NCBI RefSeq assembly: GCF_900101905.1
Contig: NZ_FNAJ01000026.1
Coordinates: 1 to 61,964 of the forward strand
Length of the DNA stretch: 61,964 nt
Reading direction: 5' to 3'
Origin: Myxococcus virescens
Lineage (GTDB): Bacteria > Myxococcota > Myxococcia > Myxococcales > Myxococcaceae
The translations under genes and the position numbers were made by a program. This document shows, piece by piece, positions 53,009 through 61,851 of this stretch. The notes beneath the pieces are model-generated. The model was not told the origin of the DNA. It did not search any database and saw only the letters and a program-made list of their open reading frames with translations. The first letter of the stretch is position 1. Each line of letters starts with the position of its first letter.

Positions 53009-53722
53009 CTACCAGGGCAGGTACTGCTGAATCATCTGCCGCCACACGGGCCAGTCGTGCGTGCCGCCCTGCCACACGGCCAGGTGGTTGCCGATGTCCT
53101 TCTTCCACAGCAGGTTGGAGAGGTGCTCGTTGGAGGGGCGGCAGAAGTCGTGCTCCCCCACCGCCAGCACCATCTCCACACGCTGGAGGGCGGAGAGCTG
53201 CGCGGGGTCCGTGAGGTTCGGCAGCCACTCCGTGCACGAATGGAAGTAGACGTCCGAGTCGTGGTGTCCGTCGAGGAACTCGTTCGTCTCGAACTTGCCG
53301 CCCATGGACAGCAGGCGCCGGAAGACGTGCGGGTGGCGCAGGCCGACGTTGTACGCGTGGAAGCCGCCGAAGCTGCACCCGGCCAGGGTGAGGCGCCCGC
53401 CGGTGCTGCGGCTCTTGAGCAGGGGCACCACCTCGTGGAGGAGGTACTCCTCCCACTGCTGGTGGCGCTTGATGCGGTCGGCCGGGTGGATGGCGGTGTT
53501 GAACCAGGACTCCTCGTCCACGGAGTCCGGGCACACCACGATGTACCGGCCGGACTGGACGCGGTCGGCGATGGCGCCGATGAGGCCGAAGTCCTCGGCT
53601 TGGAAGAAGCGGCCCTTGCTCGTCGGCAGCAGGAGGACCGGTTCGCCCGAGTGGCCGAAGATGAGCAGCTCCATGTCGCGGTGCAGCCGCTCGCTGTACC
53701 AGCGGTGGTATTCGCGGTTCAT
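53009..53722 (-). CDS. Esterase-type alpha/beta hydrolase
   Basis: A 237-residue soluble hydrolase of the esterase D/antigen 85-like group: VLLLPTSKGRFFQAEDFGLIGAIAD, nucleophile elbow LTLAGCSFGGFHAYN (GxSxG), and the catalytic His in GGTHDWPVWRQMI at the C-terminus. It probably hydrolyses a carboxylester; many such proteins are annotated only as putative esterases. The start could be ATG 53722 or 53731; neither has a strong ribosome binding site. No signal peptide, so cytoplasmic. Confidence 0.87.
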   Translation of the reverse strand: MNREYHRWYSERLHRDMELLIFGHSGEPVLLLPTSKGRFFQAEDFGLIGAIADRVQSGRYIVVCPDSVDEESWFNTAIHPADRIKRHQQWEEYLLHEVVPLLKSRSTGGRLTLAGCSFGGFHAYNVGLRHPHVFRRLLSMGGKFETNEFLDGHHDSDVYFHSCTEWLPNLTDPAQLSALQRVEMVLAVGEHDFCRPSNEHLSNLLWKKDIGNHLAVWQGGTHDWPVWRQMIQQYLPW

Positions 53723-54208
53723 GGCGCGCAACTTAATCGCAATGCGTCAAAGGCTGCGACTGGAGTGCGATGGCCGCCCGCCGGAGTGCCGAGAGTGAAC
53801 ACCTGGGCGGATGTCTGACTTTGCCGAGTCGGCGGTTACCCGCCTGGGTGTTCGTTGCGGCTCCCACGGGTGGTGTCGAGCTTTGAACGCGAGGCTTCCA
53901 GGCCATTCGCGCGCGTGCATGGCCAGGGGAGGAGAGGCCGCCAGGCCAAGGTGATGGCGCAGCGGCGCTGAGCGCTGCATCGGTTGGCCCGTCGCGGCGG
54001 ATTCAGCCGTCTGGCACGCATGGGTTGCCGCCTGTGTGGCCAGAAGCCTGCCCGCATTGCTCGCTCTTGGGCATACCACCCCAGGGGGAGCGCGCGTCCC
54101 GGGCTTTCGTAGGACAAGTCATCTTGTGCCGGTCACCAGACGGAAACGAGAATGCAGACGCACGTGCTCGCTGGTGCGGCCAGACACGTGGGTGGTGGGG
54201 GGAGTGCC
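53723..54208. other. 486-bp region upstream of the cas operon
   Basis: No convincing gene. It contains an inverted repeat with 14-base arms (53797-53810 and 53840-53853, two mismatches) and several mild AT-rich patches. Promoters of cas3 and of the divergent esterase gene must lie here. Confidence 0.5.
53797..53853. repeat. Inverted repeat between esterase and cas3
   Basis: Arms of 14 bases, 12 of which pair, separated by 29 bases. It lies about 75 bases upstream of the esterase start and 355 bases upstream of cas3. It could be an operator or an RNA hairpin of a leader. Confidence 0.4.
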
Positions 54209-56455
54209 ATGAAGAAGGACCTCGGGCTTCCGGAGCAGCCCGCCGTGCCACGCGTGGTCACGGCGGAGCCATTGGCTCACGTTGCAGAAGACGGCCGGGC
54301 TCATCTGTTGCGCGAGCACTTGGAGGCCGTGGGGCAGTGGGCTGCGATGCTGGCGCCGCGAGAGGATTTGCGTGCGCCGGCCCTGGCCACCGGGCGCTGG
54401 CATGACCTGGGCAAGTACACACAGGACTTCTGGTATCGCATCCGCGCGGAGAATGGCTTCGAGGCGCACCTGGAGAAAGAGGGCGCGCTGGAGCGAGACC
54501 ACTCGACGGCCGGGGCGCTCTGGGCGCTGAGCCGGGATGCCCGCTTGCTCCCGCTGGCCCTGGCGATCGCCGGGCACCACGCGGGGCTGCCGGACCTGGC
54601 GGCGTTCAAGGAGCGCCTAAGGCGCGAAGGGAAGCAGGCGTTGCTCTCGGATGCGAGGGCTCGCTGTGATGTCCCCGCCCTGCTGGACGGTCCACTCGGC
54701 TTTGAGCCGGGCGCGCTGCTGCGGCTCGAGCCGCTCCGGTTGGAGCTTTGGACACGGATGCTCTTCTCGCTCCTGTGCGACGCGGACTTCCTGGACACGG
54801 AAGCCTTCTTCGATGCGAGCCGGGGCGCGAAGCGCGAGGTACCGGTGACGCTGTCCCAGCTCGCCGAACGCCTCCGTGGTTTCTTGGATGAGAAACAGCG
54901 CGTGGCCCCGGACACGGAGGTCAACCGGGTGCGGCGCGAGGTGCTCTCGGCCGCGGTGGAGGCGGCGTCCCTGCATCCGGGCGTCTTCAGCCTCACTGTG
55001 CCCACGGGCGGGGGCAAGACGCTGACGTCCATGGCCTTCGCGCTCGAGCACGCGCGGCGGCATGGGCTCCAGCGCGTCATCGTCGCCATTCCCTATACGT
55101 CCATCATCGAGCAGAGCGCGGATGTGTACCGCCAGGCTTTCCAGGGGCTGGAGCACGCCGTCATCGAACATCACTCCGCCGTCGACCCGGAGAAGGAGAC
55201 GGCGCTCAACCGCGTCGCCAGTGAGAACTGGGATGCGCCCGTCATCGTCACGACCACGGTGCAGCTCCTGGAGAGCCTCTTCGCCCGCCGACCGTCGGCG
55301 TGCCGCAAGCTGCATCGGGTGGCCCGGAGCGTCATCGTGCTCGACGAGGCCCAGACGCTGCCGCCGTCGCTGCTGGCGCCCATCCTGGATGGCCTGGGCG
55401 CGCTGGTGAAGGACTACGACTGCTCCGTGGTCATCTGTACCGCCACGCAGCCCGCACTGGGCCGCCGCCCGGACTTTGAAGAGGGCCTGCCGGACGCGCG
55501 CGAAATCGTCCCAGCCTCGGTGCGCGCCTTCGAGCGGCTGCGCCGGGTGCGGGTGCGGTGGCCTACCCTGGGGCGCAAGCTCCCCTATACCGAACTGGCC
55601 GACGCCGTGGCGGCCGAGCGGGACGTCCTCGCGGTGGTGCACCTTCGGGACGACGCACGTCGGCTCTGCGAACTCGTGGATGAACGGCTGGGGCACCAGG
55701 AGACGCTGCACCTGTCCGCGCTGATGTGTCCGGAGCATCGCTCGGAGGTGCTCGCGGACATCAAGGCCCGCAAGAGGCGTGGGGAGCCGGTACGACTGGT
55801 GGCCACTCAGCTCGTCGAGGCGGGTGTGGACCTGGACTTCCGTGTCGTCTTCCGTGGATTGGGAGGACTGGATTCGCTGGCCCAGGCCGCGGGCCGGTGC
55901 AACCGGGAAGGGTTGTTGGACGGGCTCGGCGAGCTGCGCGTCTACGAACCCGAGACCCAGCCACCCCGAGGCGTTCCGCGCGCCGCCCAGGACGTGACTC
56001 GCGGTTTGCTGGAGCAGGCGCCCGACCTGGACCTGTTCGCGCCCGCGAGCTTCCAACGGTACTTCGAGCGGCTCTATGCCACCCGCAAGCTGGACGAGAA
56101 GGGCATCCAGGACCTGCGCGCGAAGCTCCAATTCGAAGCGGTGTCCAAGGCCTTCAAGCTCGTGGAGGACGACTGGAGCGCGTCGGTGGTGGTGCCTTAC
56201 GGGAACCGCGAGGCGCTCCTCGATGTGCTGCGTCAGTTGGGCCCCTCGCGAGAGCGCCTGCGTGCGCTGCAACGCTTCACGGTGACGGTCCCCCGCAAGG
56301 TTCGGGAGGCCTGGCTGGCTCGGGAGTTGGCCCGGCTCGCGGCGGAGACGGTGGCGTACCTGGGGCCGGAGCATTCGTCCGCGTACCACGAGCGCTTCGG
56401 CCTTCTTCTGGACCGGGTCGGCATCCTCGACCCGTCCTTCCTCATTCCCGGCTGA
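54209..56455 (+). CDS. cas3: CRISPR-associated helicase-nuclease Cas3 (type I-C)
   Basis: A 748-residue Cas3 that cuts and degrades target DNA after Cascade binding. The HD nuclease comes first: His37 (LREHLEA), His65-Asp66 (RWHDLGK), His98 (RDHSTAGA) and His123-His124 (GHHAGL). Then the superfamily 2 helicase: Walker A LTVPTGGGKTL (264-271), DEAQ box VLDEAQTLPPSLL, CTATQPAL, and motif VI QAAGRCNREG. All catalytic positions are present. ATG 54209 has GGGGGGAG upstream; the frame is open to 54152. First gene of a seven-gene operon; 21 bases separate it from cas5c. Confidence 0.97.
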   Translation: MKKDLGLPEQPAVPRVVTAEPLAHVAEDGRAHLLREHLEAVGQWAAMLAPREDLRAPALATGRWHDLGKYTQDFWYRIRAENGFEAHLEKEGALERDHSTAGALWALSRDARLLPLALAIAGHHAGLPDLAAFKERLRREGKQALLSDARARCDVPALLDGPLGFEPGALLRLEPLRLELWTRMLFSLLCDADFLDTEAFFDASRGAKREVPVTLSQLAERLRGFLDEKQRVAPDTEVNRVRREVLSAAVEAASLHPGVFSLTVPTGGGKTLTSMAFALEHARRHGLQRVIVAIPYTSIIEQSADVYRQAFQGLEHAVIEHHSAVDPEKETALNRVASENWDAPVIVTTTVQLLESLFARRPSACRKLHRVARSVIVLDEAQTLPPSLLAPILDGLGALVKDYDCSVVICTATQPALGRRPDFEEGLPDAREIVPASVRAFERLRRVRVRWPTLGRKLPYTELADAVAAERDVLAVVHLRDDARRLCELVDERLGHQETLHLSALMCPEHRSEVLADIKARKRRGEPVRLVATQLVEAGVDLDFRVVFRGLGGLDSLAQAAGRCNREGLLDGLGELRVYEPETQPPRGVPRAAQDVTRGLLEQAPDLDLFAPASFQRYFERLYATRKLDEKGIQDLRAKLQFEAVSKAFKLVEDDWSASVVVPYGNREALLDVLRQLGPSRERLRALQRFTVTVPRKVREAWLARELARLAAETVAYLGPEHSSAYHERFGLLLDRVGILDPSFLIPG

Positions 56456-56476
56456 GACACGCATCAGGAGGTGTGG

Positions 56477-57136
56477 ATGAAATCGACGGCAGACAGGCGG
56501 TTTCGCGTGAGGGCCCGGGGGCCCGTGGCGTGCTTCACGCGACCCGAGATGAAAGCGGAGCGCGTCAGCTACGAGGTGATGACCCCCTCGGCCGCGCGCG
56601 GCGTGCTGGAGGCCATCCTGTGGAAGCCGGCCATCCGCTGGCACATCCATGAAATCGCCGTGCTCGCGCCGGTGAAGTGGACCAGCTTCCGCCGAAACGA
56701 GGTCAACAGCCGCGCGACGGTAGGCAGGTTCGACTACGCGGCGGACGAGGACCGGGCTCAGCGCAACACGGTGGCGCTGCGCGATGTGGATTACGTCATC
56801 ACCGCGTCCTTCACGCTGGTGCCCGGGAAGGCGGGGCCCGAGGACAACGCGCGCAAGTTCGAGGACATGTTCGAGCGGCGCCTGGAGCGGGGTCAGTTCT
56901 TCCATGCGCCCTACCTGGGCTGCCGTGAGTTCGCGGCCCGGGTAGAGCCCGCCGAGGACGGTCTGCTGCCTCATGAAGCGGGCAGCGGTCGGCGGCCATT
57001 GGGGCTCATGTTCTACGACTTCGTCTTCGACGAGCCCGGAGCGCCCGTGCGCCCCGAGTTCTTCCAGGCGTTCCTGGAGGATGGCGTGCTGCGCGTGCCG
57101 CCCCGGGCCCAAGTGCTGGGGGGAGGTGCCTCATGA
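56477..57136 (+). CDS. cas5c: Cas5c (Cas5d), crRNA-processing endoribonuclease
   Basis: A 219-residue Cas5 of subtype I-C. In I-C systems this protein replaces Cas6: it cuts pre-crRNA and stays in the Cascade complex. The family block GPVACFTRPEMKAERVSYEVMTPSAARGVLEAILWKPAIRWHIHEIAVLAPVKWTSFRRNEV is clear, with Tyr, His and Lys residues in the region used for cleavage. ATG 56477 follows AGGAGG by 5 bases; GTG 56471 is less likely. Its stop overlaps cas8c by 4 bases. No cas6 gene is present in the locus, as expected. Confidence 0.95.
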   Translation: MKSTADRRFRVRARGPVACFTRPEMKAERVSYEVMTPSAARGVLEAILWKPAIRWHIHEIAVLAPVKWTSFRRNEVNSRATVGRFDYAADEDRAQRNTVALRDVDYVITASFTLVPGKAGPEDNARKFEDMFERRLERGQFFHAPYLGCREFAARVEPAEDGLLPHEAGSGRRPLGLMFYDFVFDEPGAPVRPEFFQAFLEDGVLRVPPRAQVLGGGAS

Positions 57137-58875
57137 TGCTGACGGCACTGAACGACTTCGCCCGTGAGCGCGGGCTCACGGACGACCCGCTCTACGAAGT
57201 GAAGCCCGTGGACTTCTTCATCCGCATCAGCGCGGCGGGGAAGTTCGTCTCACTGGAGAGCACAGCGGGAGAGGACGGGCGGGGAAAGCCCCTCTCGATT
57301 CCCCGGCTGCCGCAGCGCTCGGTGAACATCGCGGCGGGCTTCTTCGCGGACAACCCGAAGTACGTCCTTGCTTACGAAAAGGACGCGCCCAAGGCGAAGG
57401 CGGGGGGCGTGGAGAAGCGCGTGGCCCGGCTGGACGCCTTCTTGAAGCCGGTGCGCGAGGTCTCCGCGGAGACGAAGGACCCGGAGGCCCGAGCCGTGGA
57501 GTCCTTCCTCACGAGCGAGGCCGAGCGGCGCAAGGTGCTGGCGGCTCGCGACGCGGATGAATGGACGGGCTCTGAGCTGCTCGCCTTCGTCGTCGGCGAT
57601 GCCACGGCGCCCGTGCATCAAAACCCGGCCATTCGCGCCTGCTGGGAGCGGCGCTCCGGCGAGAAGCGCGCGCTGGGACGGACGGCGCGGTGCCTGGTGA
57701 CAGGTCAGGAAGGGGTGGTGGCCCTCACGCATCCCAAGCTGAAGAACGTCCCGGAAGCCCAGTCGTCGGGCGCTTCACTGGTGTCCTTCAACGCGCCCGC
57801 GTTTTCGTCACACGGTCTGGAGCAGGGGGACAATGCCCCCATCTCCCAGGAGGCGGCGCTGGGCTACGTGCTGGCGCTCAACGACATGCTCCGGAGGACG
57901 GAGCAGCGCCGCTTCCGGCAGGGCATCCAACTGGGGGATGGCTCGGTGCTGGTCTTCTGGACGCGCGCTTCACCTTCCGAGGAGAGCCTCCTGTTGTCGT
58001 GGATGGACCCGACGGAGGAGGACCTCCAGCGCTTCACCGAGTCGCCGTTTCACGGGTTGCAGCCTGGGGCGCTGGATGACCGGGCCTTCTATGCCGTGAC
58101 GTTGACGGGGAACGCGGGGCGCGTCGCGGTGCGTGACTGGTTCGAGTCGCGCGTGGGCGAAGTGAAGCGGAACATCCTGCGCTACTTCGATGACCTGCGC
58201 ATCGGCAACGCCCCCACAGGGCCAACGCCCATCTACCGGCTGCTCAAGGCCGTGGAGGCGCCGTCCGGACGGGGTTTGTCTCCGGACGTCGCGACCCGGA
58301 TGGTGGGGGCGGCGCTGCGGGGGCTGCACTTTCCGCGTCAACTCCTGACATCCGCGCTGGACCGGCTGCGGCTGCCACCCGCCGACGACAGGTTCGAGCG
58401 CGAACAACTGCGGCTCCGCGTCGCGCTCATCAAGGCCACCCTGCTGCGACTCCCTCGAAGTGGAACCACTCCCCTGGAGGTCACCGTGTCTCTGGACAAG
58501 AACAACGCCTCACAGCCCTATGTGCTCGGCCGCCTCTTCGCCGTGCTGGAGCGGTTGCAGGGCGCGGCGTTGAAGGACCTCAACGCCACCATCCGCGACC
58601 GTTACTTCGGCGCCGCGTCTCGCAATCCCGTCACCGTCTTCCCCCGGCTGCTCCAACTCTCCGTCCACCACGCCTCCAAGGCGGGCGAGAACGGCAGGTG
58701 GCTGGAGCGCACGAAGGGCGAGGTCATGGCGCTGCTTCCTCCAGAGCGATTCCCACGGGTGCTCGGCCTGGAGGACCAGGGCCTCTTCGCCGTCGGCTAC
58801 TACCACCAACGCGAGGCGTTCTTCACCAAGCGCGAGGCGCCGGCTCCAGGGGAGTCCGACGCGTCCTCCTCCTGA
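57133..58875 (+). CDS. cas8c: Cas8c (Csd1), Cascade large subunit, type I-C
   Basis: The 580-residue large subunit recognises the PAM and recruits Cas3. The Csd1 family pattern is visible: LTALNDFARERGL, LSIPRLPQRSVNIAAGFFADNPKYVLAYEKD, DEWTGSELLAFVVG, GRTARCLVTGQEGVVALTHPKLKNVPEAQSSGASLVSFNAPAFSSHGLEQGDNAPISQEAALGYVLALNDML and NPVTVFPRLLQLSVHHASK. The C-terminal part also supplies Cas11 in I-C systems through an internal start; an in-frame start near the last third would be needed and was not resolved. Coupled to cas5c by ATGA at 57133. Confidence 0.95.
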   Translation: MMLTALNDFARERGLTDDPLYEVKPVDFFIRISAAGKFVSLESTAGEDGRGKPLSIPRLPQRSVNIAAGFFADNPKYVLAYEKDAPKAKAGGVEKRVARLDAFLKPVREVSAETKDPEARAVESFLTSEAERRKVLAARDADEWTGSELLAFVVGDATAPVHQNPAIRACWERRSGEKRALGRTARCLVTGQEGVVALTHPKLKNVPEAQSSGASLVSFNAPAFSSHGLEQGDNAPISQEAALGYVLALNDMLRRTEQRRFRQGIQLGDGSVLVFWTRASPSEESLLLSWMDPTEEDLQRFTESPFHGLQPGALDDRAFYAVTLTGNAGRVAVRDWFESRVGEVKRNILRYFDDLRIGNAPTGPTPIYRLLKAVEAPSGRGLSPDVATRMVGAALRGLHFPRQLLTSALDRLRLPPADDRFEREQLRLRVALIKATLLRLPRSGTTPLEVTVSLDKNNASQPYVLGRLFAVLERLQGAALKDLNATIRDRYFGAASRNPVTVFPRLLQLSVHHASKAGENGRWLERTKGEVMALLPPERFPRVLGLEDQGLFAVGYYHQREAFFTKREAPAPGESDASSS

Positions 58876-58913
58876 CGTTCCACTGTCTTCACCTCATTCC
58901 CAGAGAAAGCGCC

Positions 58914-59828
58914 ATGACCGACCTCAAGCAGCGCCATGACTTCGTCCTGTTCTTCGACGTGCTGGATGGAAACCCCAATGGAGACCCCGACGCCGGCAAC
59001 CTGCCCCGCATTGATGCGGAGACGGGCCATGGGCTGGTGACGGACGTGAGCCTCAAGCGCAAGGTGCGAAACTTCGTCCTGCTCACGCAGGAGGGAAAGC
59101 CCGGGCTGGACATCTTCGTGAAGGAGAAGGCCATCCTGAACAACCGCATCGCGGACGCGTACAAGAGTCTGGGCATCGACCTGACCGAGAAGCCCACCCG
59201 CGCCGAGGATGGGAAGAAGCGCAACGACAAGGGGTTCGCTCAGGGCTCCGAGGTGGACAAGGGCCGCGCGTGGATGTGCAAGACGTTCTTCGATGTCCGC
59301 ACCTTCGGTGCCGTCATGTCCACGGGGGCCAACGCGGGGCAGGTGCGAGGGCCGGTGCAGCTCACCTTCGCGCGCTCGGTGGACCCCATTGTGTCCCAGG
59401 AGCACTCCATCACCCGCATGGCCGTGGCGACGGAGGGCGAGGCCGAGAAGCAGGGCGGTGACAACCGCACCATGGGCCGGAAGAACACCGTGCCCTACGG
59501 GCTCTACCGGGCGCACGGCTTCGTCTCGCCGCACCTGGCGAAGCAGACGGGGTTCGGCACGGCGGACCTGGAGCTGCTCTTCCAGTCCTTCACGCACATG
59601 TTCGAGCTGGACCGCAGCGCCGCGCGGGGGCTGATGTCCATGCGCAAGGTGGTGGTGTTCAAGCATGGCTCGGAGCTGGGCAACGCGCCGGCCCACGCGC
59701 TGTTCGACCGCGTCCATGCGGTGCGCGCCCAGCCGGAGAAGCCAGCTCGAAGCTTCTCCGACTACGAGGTGCGTGTGGACAAGGCCGGGCTGCCCCAGGG
59801 CATCGAGGTGCTGGAGTTGGTGGGATGA
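58914..59828 (+). CDS. cas7: Cas7 (Csd2), Cascade backbone, type I-C
   Basis: A 304-residue Cas7 of the Csh2/Csd2 type that coats the crRNA. Signature: RHDFVLFFDVLDGNPNGDPDAGNLPRIDAETGHGLVTDVSLKRKVRNFV, then FDVRTFGAVMSTGANAGQVRGPVQLTFARSVDPIVSQEHSITRMAV and GRKNTVPYGLYRAHGFVSPHLAKQTGF. ATG 58914 is the start; the gap after cas8c is 38 bases, the longest in the operon. Its stop overlaps cas4 by 4 bases. Confidence 0.96.
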   Translation: MTDLKQRHDFVLFFDVLDGNPNGDPDAGNLPRIDAETGHGLVTDVSLKRKVRNFVLLTQEGKPGLDIFVKEKAILNNRIADAYKSLGIDLTEKPTRAEDGKKRNDKGFAQGSEVDKGRAWMCKTFFDVRTFGAVMSTGANAGQVRGPVQLTFARSVDPIVSQEHSITRMAVATEGEAEKQGGDNRTMGRKNTVPYGLYRAHGFVSPHLAKQTGFGTADLELLFQSFTHMFELDRSAARGLMSMRKVVVFKHGSELGNAPAHALFDRVHAVRAQPEKPARSFSDYEVRVDKAGLPQGIEVLELVG

Positions 59829-60466
59829 GCGCGGACCGCGAGACGTGGGTGGCGCTGTCGGCGCTCCAGCACCTGCTGTACTGCGAGCGGCAGGCGGCGC
59901 TCATCCACGTCGAGCGGCAATGGCGCGAGGACGTCAACACCGCCTCCGGCAGACTGCTGCACGAGCGCGTGGACCTGCCGGGGCATGACGCGCGGGTGGG
60001 ACGGCGGGTGGAGCGGGCCGTGTTGCTGGGCTCGCAGCGGCTGCGCGTGTCCGGGCGCGCGGACATGGTCGAGTACCAGCGGGACGCGACGGGGGCCGGC
60101 TGGCGGCCCTATCCGGTGGAGGTGAAGCGCGGCCGGCGCAAGGCGGGTGAGGCGGACCGCGTGCAGCTCTGCGCGCAGGCGCTGTGCCTGGAGGAGATGC
60201 ACGGCGTGGACGTTCCGGAGGGGGCGCTCTTCTATGGAACGGAGCACAAGCGTGAGGTGGTGCGCTTCGACGCGCGGCTCCGCCAGCGGACCGAGGACGC
60301 CATCGCGCGCATGCACGAGGTACTGCGCCGGCAGGAGGTGCCTGTCGTGGCGCGCGCGCCCCGATGTGACGGGTGCTCGCTGGAGCCGCTGTGCCTCCCT
60401 GGGGTGACGGCAGGGCAGCGGAGCGCCCAGGACTTCCTGTCGCGGTGGATGGACGAGGCCGGCTGA
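59825..60466 (+). CDS. cas4: Cas4 Fe-S nuclease (adaptation)
   Basis: A 213-residue PD-(D/E)XK nuclease that trims prespacers and sets PAM choice with Cas1-Cas2. Four cysteines for the [4Fe-4S] cluster are present: Cys20 (LYCERQ), and Cys181, Cys184 and Cys190 (RCDGCSLEPLC). The nuclease residues appear as His46 (LLHERVD), Asp80 (GRADMVE), Glu99 and Lys101 (PVEVKRG). Stand-alone, not fused to Cas1. It overlaps cas7 by 4 bases and precedes cas1 by 12 bases. Confidence 0.95.
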   Translation: MSADRETWVALSALQHLLYCERQAALIHVERQWREDVNTASGRLLHERVDLPGHDARVGRRVERAVLLGSQRLRVSGRADMVEYQRDATGAGWRPYPVEVKRGRRKAGEADRVQLCAQALCLEEMHGVDVPEGALFYGTEHKREVVRFDARLRQRTEDAIARMHEVLRRQEVPVVARAPRCDGCSLEPLCLPGVTAGQRSAQDFLSRWMDEAG

Positions 60467-60478
60467 ACGGAGGAACGC

Positions 60479-61507
60479 ATGACGACCGCGCTGAACACGC
60501 TGTTCATCACCGCCGAGGGGACTCGCCTGAACAAGGAAGGTGAGTGTGTGGTGGTGACGGTTCAGGACCAGAAGAAGGCGGAGGTTCCGTTGCGGCACCT
60601 GCGCTCGGTGGTGTGCCTGACGCGTGCGTGGCTGACGCCGGAGTTGATGGAGAGCTGCCTGGAGGCGGGCATCCATGTCTCCTTCTTCGGGATGACGGGG
60701 CGCTTCCTGGCGCGGGTGGAGGGGGTTCCGGGTGGCAACGTCTTGTTGAGGCGCCAGCAGTACCGGGCGGCGGATGATGTTGCTCGCTCGGTGGCCATCT
60801 CCCGGGCGCTGGTGGTGGGGAAGCTGGGGAACGCGCGGCAGTTCGTGTTGCATGCGCGGCGTGACGCGGCGCCCGAGCGACAGGAGGCCCTGTCGGAGAC
60901 GGCGCGGCGGCTGTCGGAGCACCTGCGCGCGCTGACCCGAGTGGATGACTTGGATCAGGTGCGGGGGCTGGAAGGCATCGCGGCGCGTGACTACTTCGAG
61001 GCCTTTCCCTCGCTGCTGAAGAAGAGTGCCCATGGTTTCGAGTTCGATGGCCGCAACCGCCGGCCCCCGAGGAATCCGCTGAACGCGATGCTCTCGTTTG
61101 GCTATGCGTTGCTGGCGCAGGATTGCGCGGGAGCGCTCGCGGGCGTTGGACTCGACCCCGCCGTGGGATTCCTGCACGAGGACCGCCCTGGGCGCCTGTC
61201 CCTGGCGCTGGATTTGATGGAGGAGTTCCGTGCGCCGGTGGTGGACCGGCTCGTCTTCTCGCTGGTGAATCGGGGGCAACTGAAGCCCGGGGACTTCCGC
61301 ACGGAGTCGGCGGGAGCCGTGTTGCTGAAGGACGATGCACGCAAGACGTTCCTCGTGGCGTACCAGGAGGCGAAGCAGGTGGGGGTGCGGCACGCGTTCC
61401 TGGGGCAGGAGACGACCTGGGGCATGGCGCCTCACCTGCAAGCGCTGCTGTTGGCACGCCACCTCCGAGGGGAGCTGGACGGCTACCCTCCCTTCGCGAT
61501 GCGCTGA
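60479..61507 (+). CDS. cas1: Cas1 integrase (type I-C)
   Basis: A 342-residue Cas1 that inserts spacers together with Cas2. The catalytic acids and His are in place: Glu165 (VRGLEGIAARDYF), His233 (GFLHEDRPGRLSLAL) and the Asp245-Glu249 segment (LDLMEEFRAPVVDR), plus PRNPLNAMLSFGYALLAQDC. ATG 60479 is preceded by GGAGG. Its stop shares bases with the cas2 start. Complete length and all motifs suggest a working adaptation module. Confidence 0.97.
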   Translation: MTTALNTLFITAEGTRLNKEGECVVVTVQDQKKAEVPLRHLRSVVCLTRAWLTPELMESCLEAGIHVSFFGMTGRFLARVEGVPGGNVLLRRQQYRAADDVARSVAISRALVVGKLGNARQFVLHARRDAAPERQEALSETARRLSEHLRALTRVDDLDQVRGLEGIAARDYFEAFPSLLKKSAHGFEFDGRNRRPPRNPLNAMLSFGYALLAQDCAGALAGVGLDPAVGFLHEDRPGRLSLALDLMEEFRAPVVDRLVFSLVNRGQLKPGDFRTESAGAVLLKDDARKTFLVAYQEAKQVGVRHAFLGQETTWGMAPHLQALLLARHLRGELDGYPPFAMR

Positions 61508-61806
61508 TGCGTAGATTGACCGTGCTGATCTGTTACGACGTGCGGGTGTCGGACCCTCAGGGGCCTCGGCGCCTGCGCAAGATTGCGCGGGCTTGCAGAG
61601 ACCATGGCGTGCGAGTGCAATACTCCGTCTTCGAGTGTGTCCTGGAACCCAAGGACTGGGTCGTCCTTCGCGCCCGCCTGCTTGGCGCGTTCGATTCGGA
61701 ATGCGACAGCCTGCGCTTCTACTTCCTGTCGGAAGACGATGCCCGAAAGACGGAGCATCATGGCGCCAGGGCACCCTTGGACGTCGAGGGGCCGCTGGTC
61801 CTGTAG
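61507..61806 (+). CDS. cas2: Cas2
   Basis: A 99-residue Cas2 with the ferredoxin-like start LTVLICYDVRVSDPQGPRRLRKIARAC (Asp11) and HGVRVQYSVFECVLEPKDW, then RFYFLSEDDARKTEHHG. It forms the central dimer of the Cas1-Cas2 integration complex. ATG 61507 overlaps the TGA of cas1 (TGATG). The longer open frame upstream is the shadow of cas1. Last cas gene of the operon. Confidence 0.97.
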   Translation: MRRLTVLICYDVRVSDPQGPRRLRKIARACRDHGVRVQYSVFECVLEPKDWVVLRARLLGAFDSECDSLRFYFLSEDDARKTEHHGARAPLDVEGPLVL

Positions 61807-61811
61807 GCCTC

Positions 61812-61851
61812 CGCGAACCCGTCCCGGTGTACGCTCCGCCGAGGGTTCGCG
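61812..61851 (+). terminator. Possible hairpin after cas2
   Basis: Perfect 9-base arms (61812-61820 and 61843-61851) with a 22-base loop, starting 6 bases after the cas2 stop. The loop is long for a classical terminator, so this is tentative. Confidence 0.4.

Noticed and set aside
53857..53888. Sequence gcggctcccacggg... ttgaac resembling a degenerate type I-C repeat upstream of cas3
   Set aside because: Only partial similarity to a remembered consensus, single copy, and the true repeat of this array is outside the window, so it cannot be compared.
54617..57112. An 831-codon minus-strand frame across cas3 and cas5c
   Set aside because: Antisense to two genes with intact catalytic motifs; no recognisable protein.
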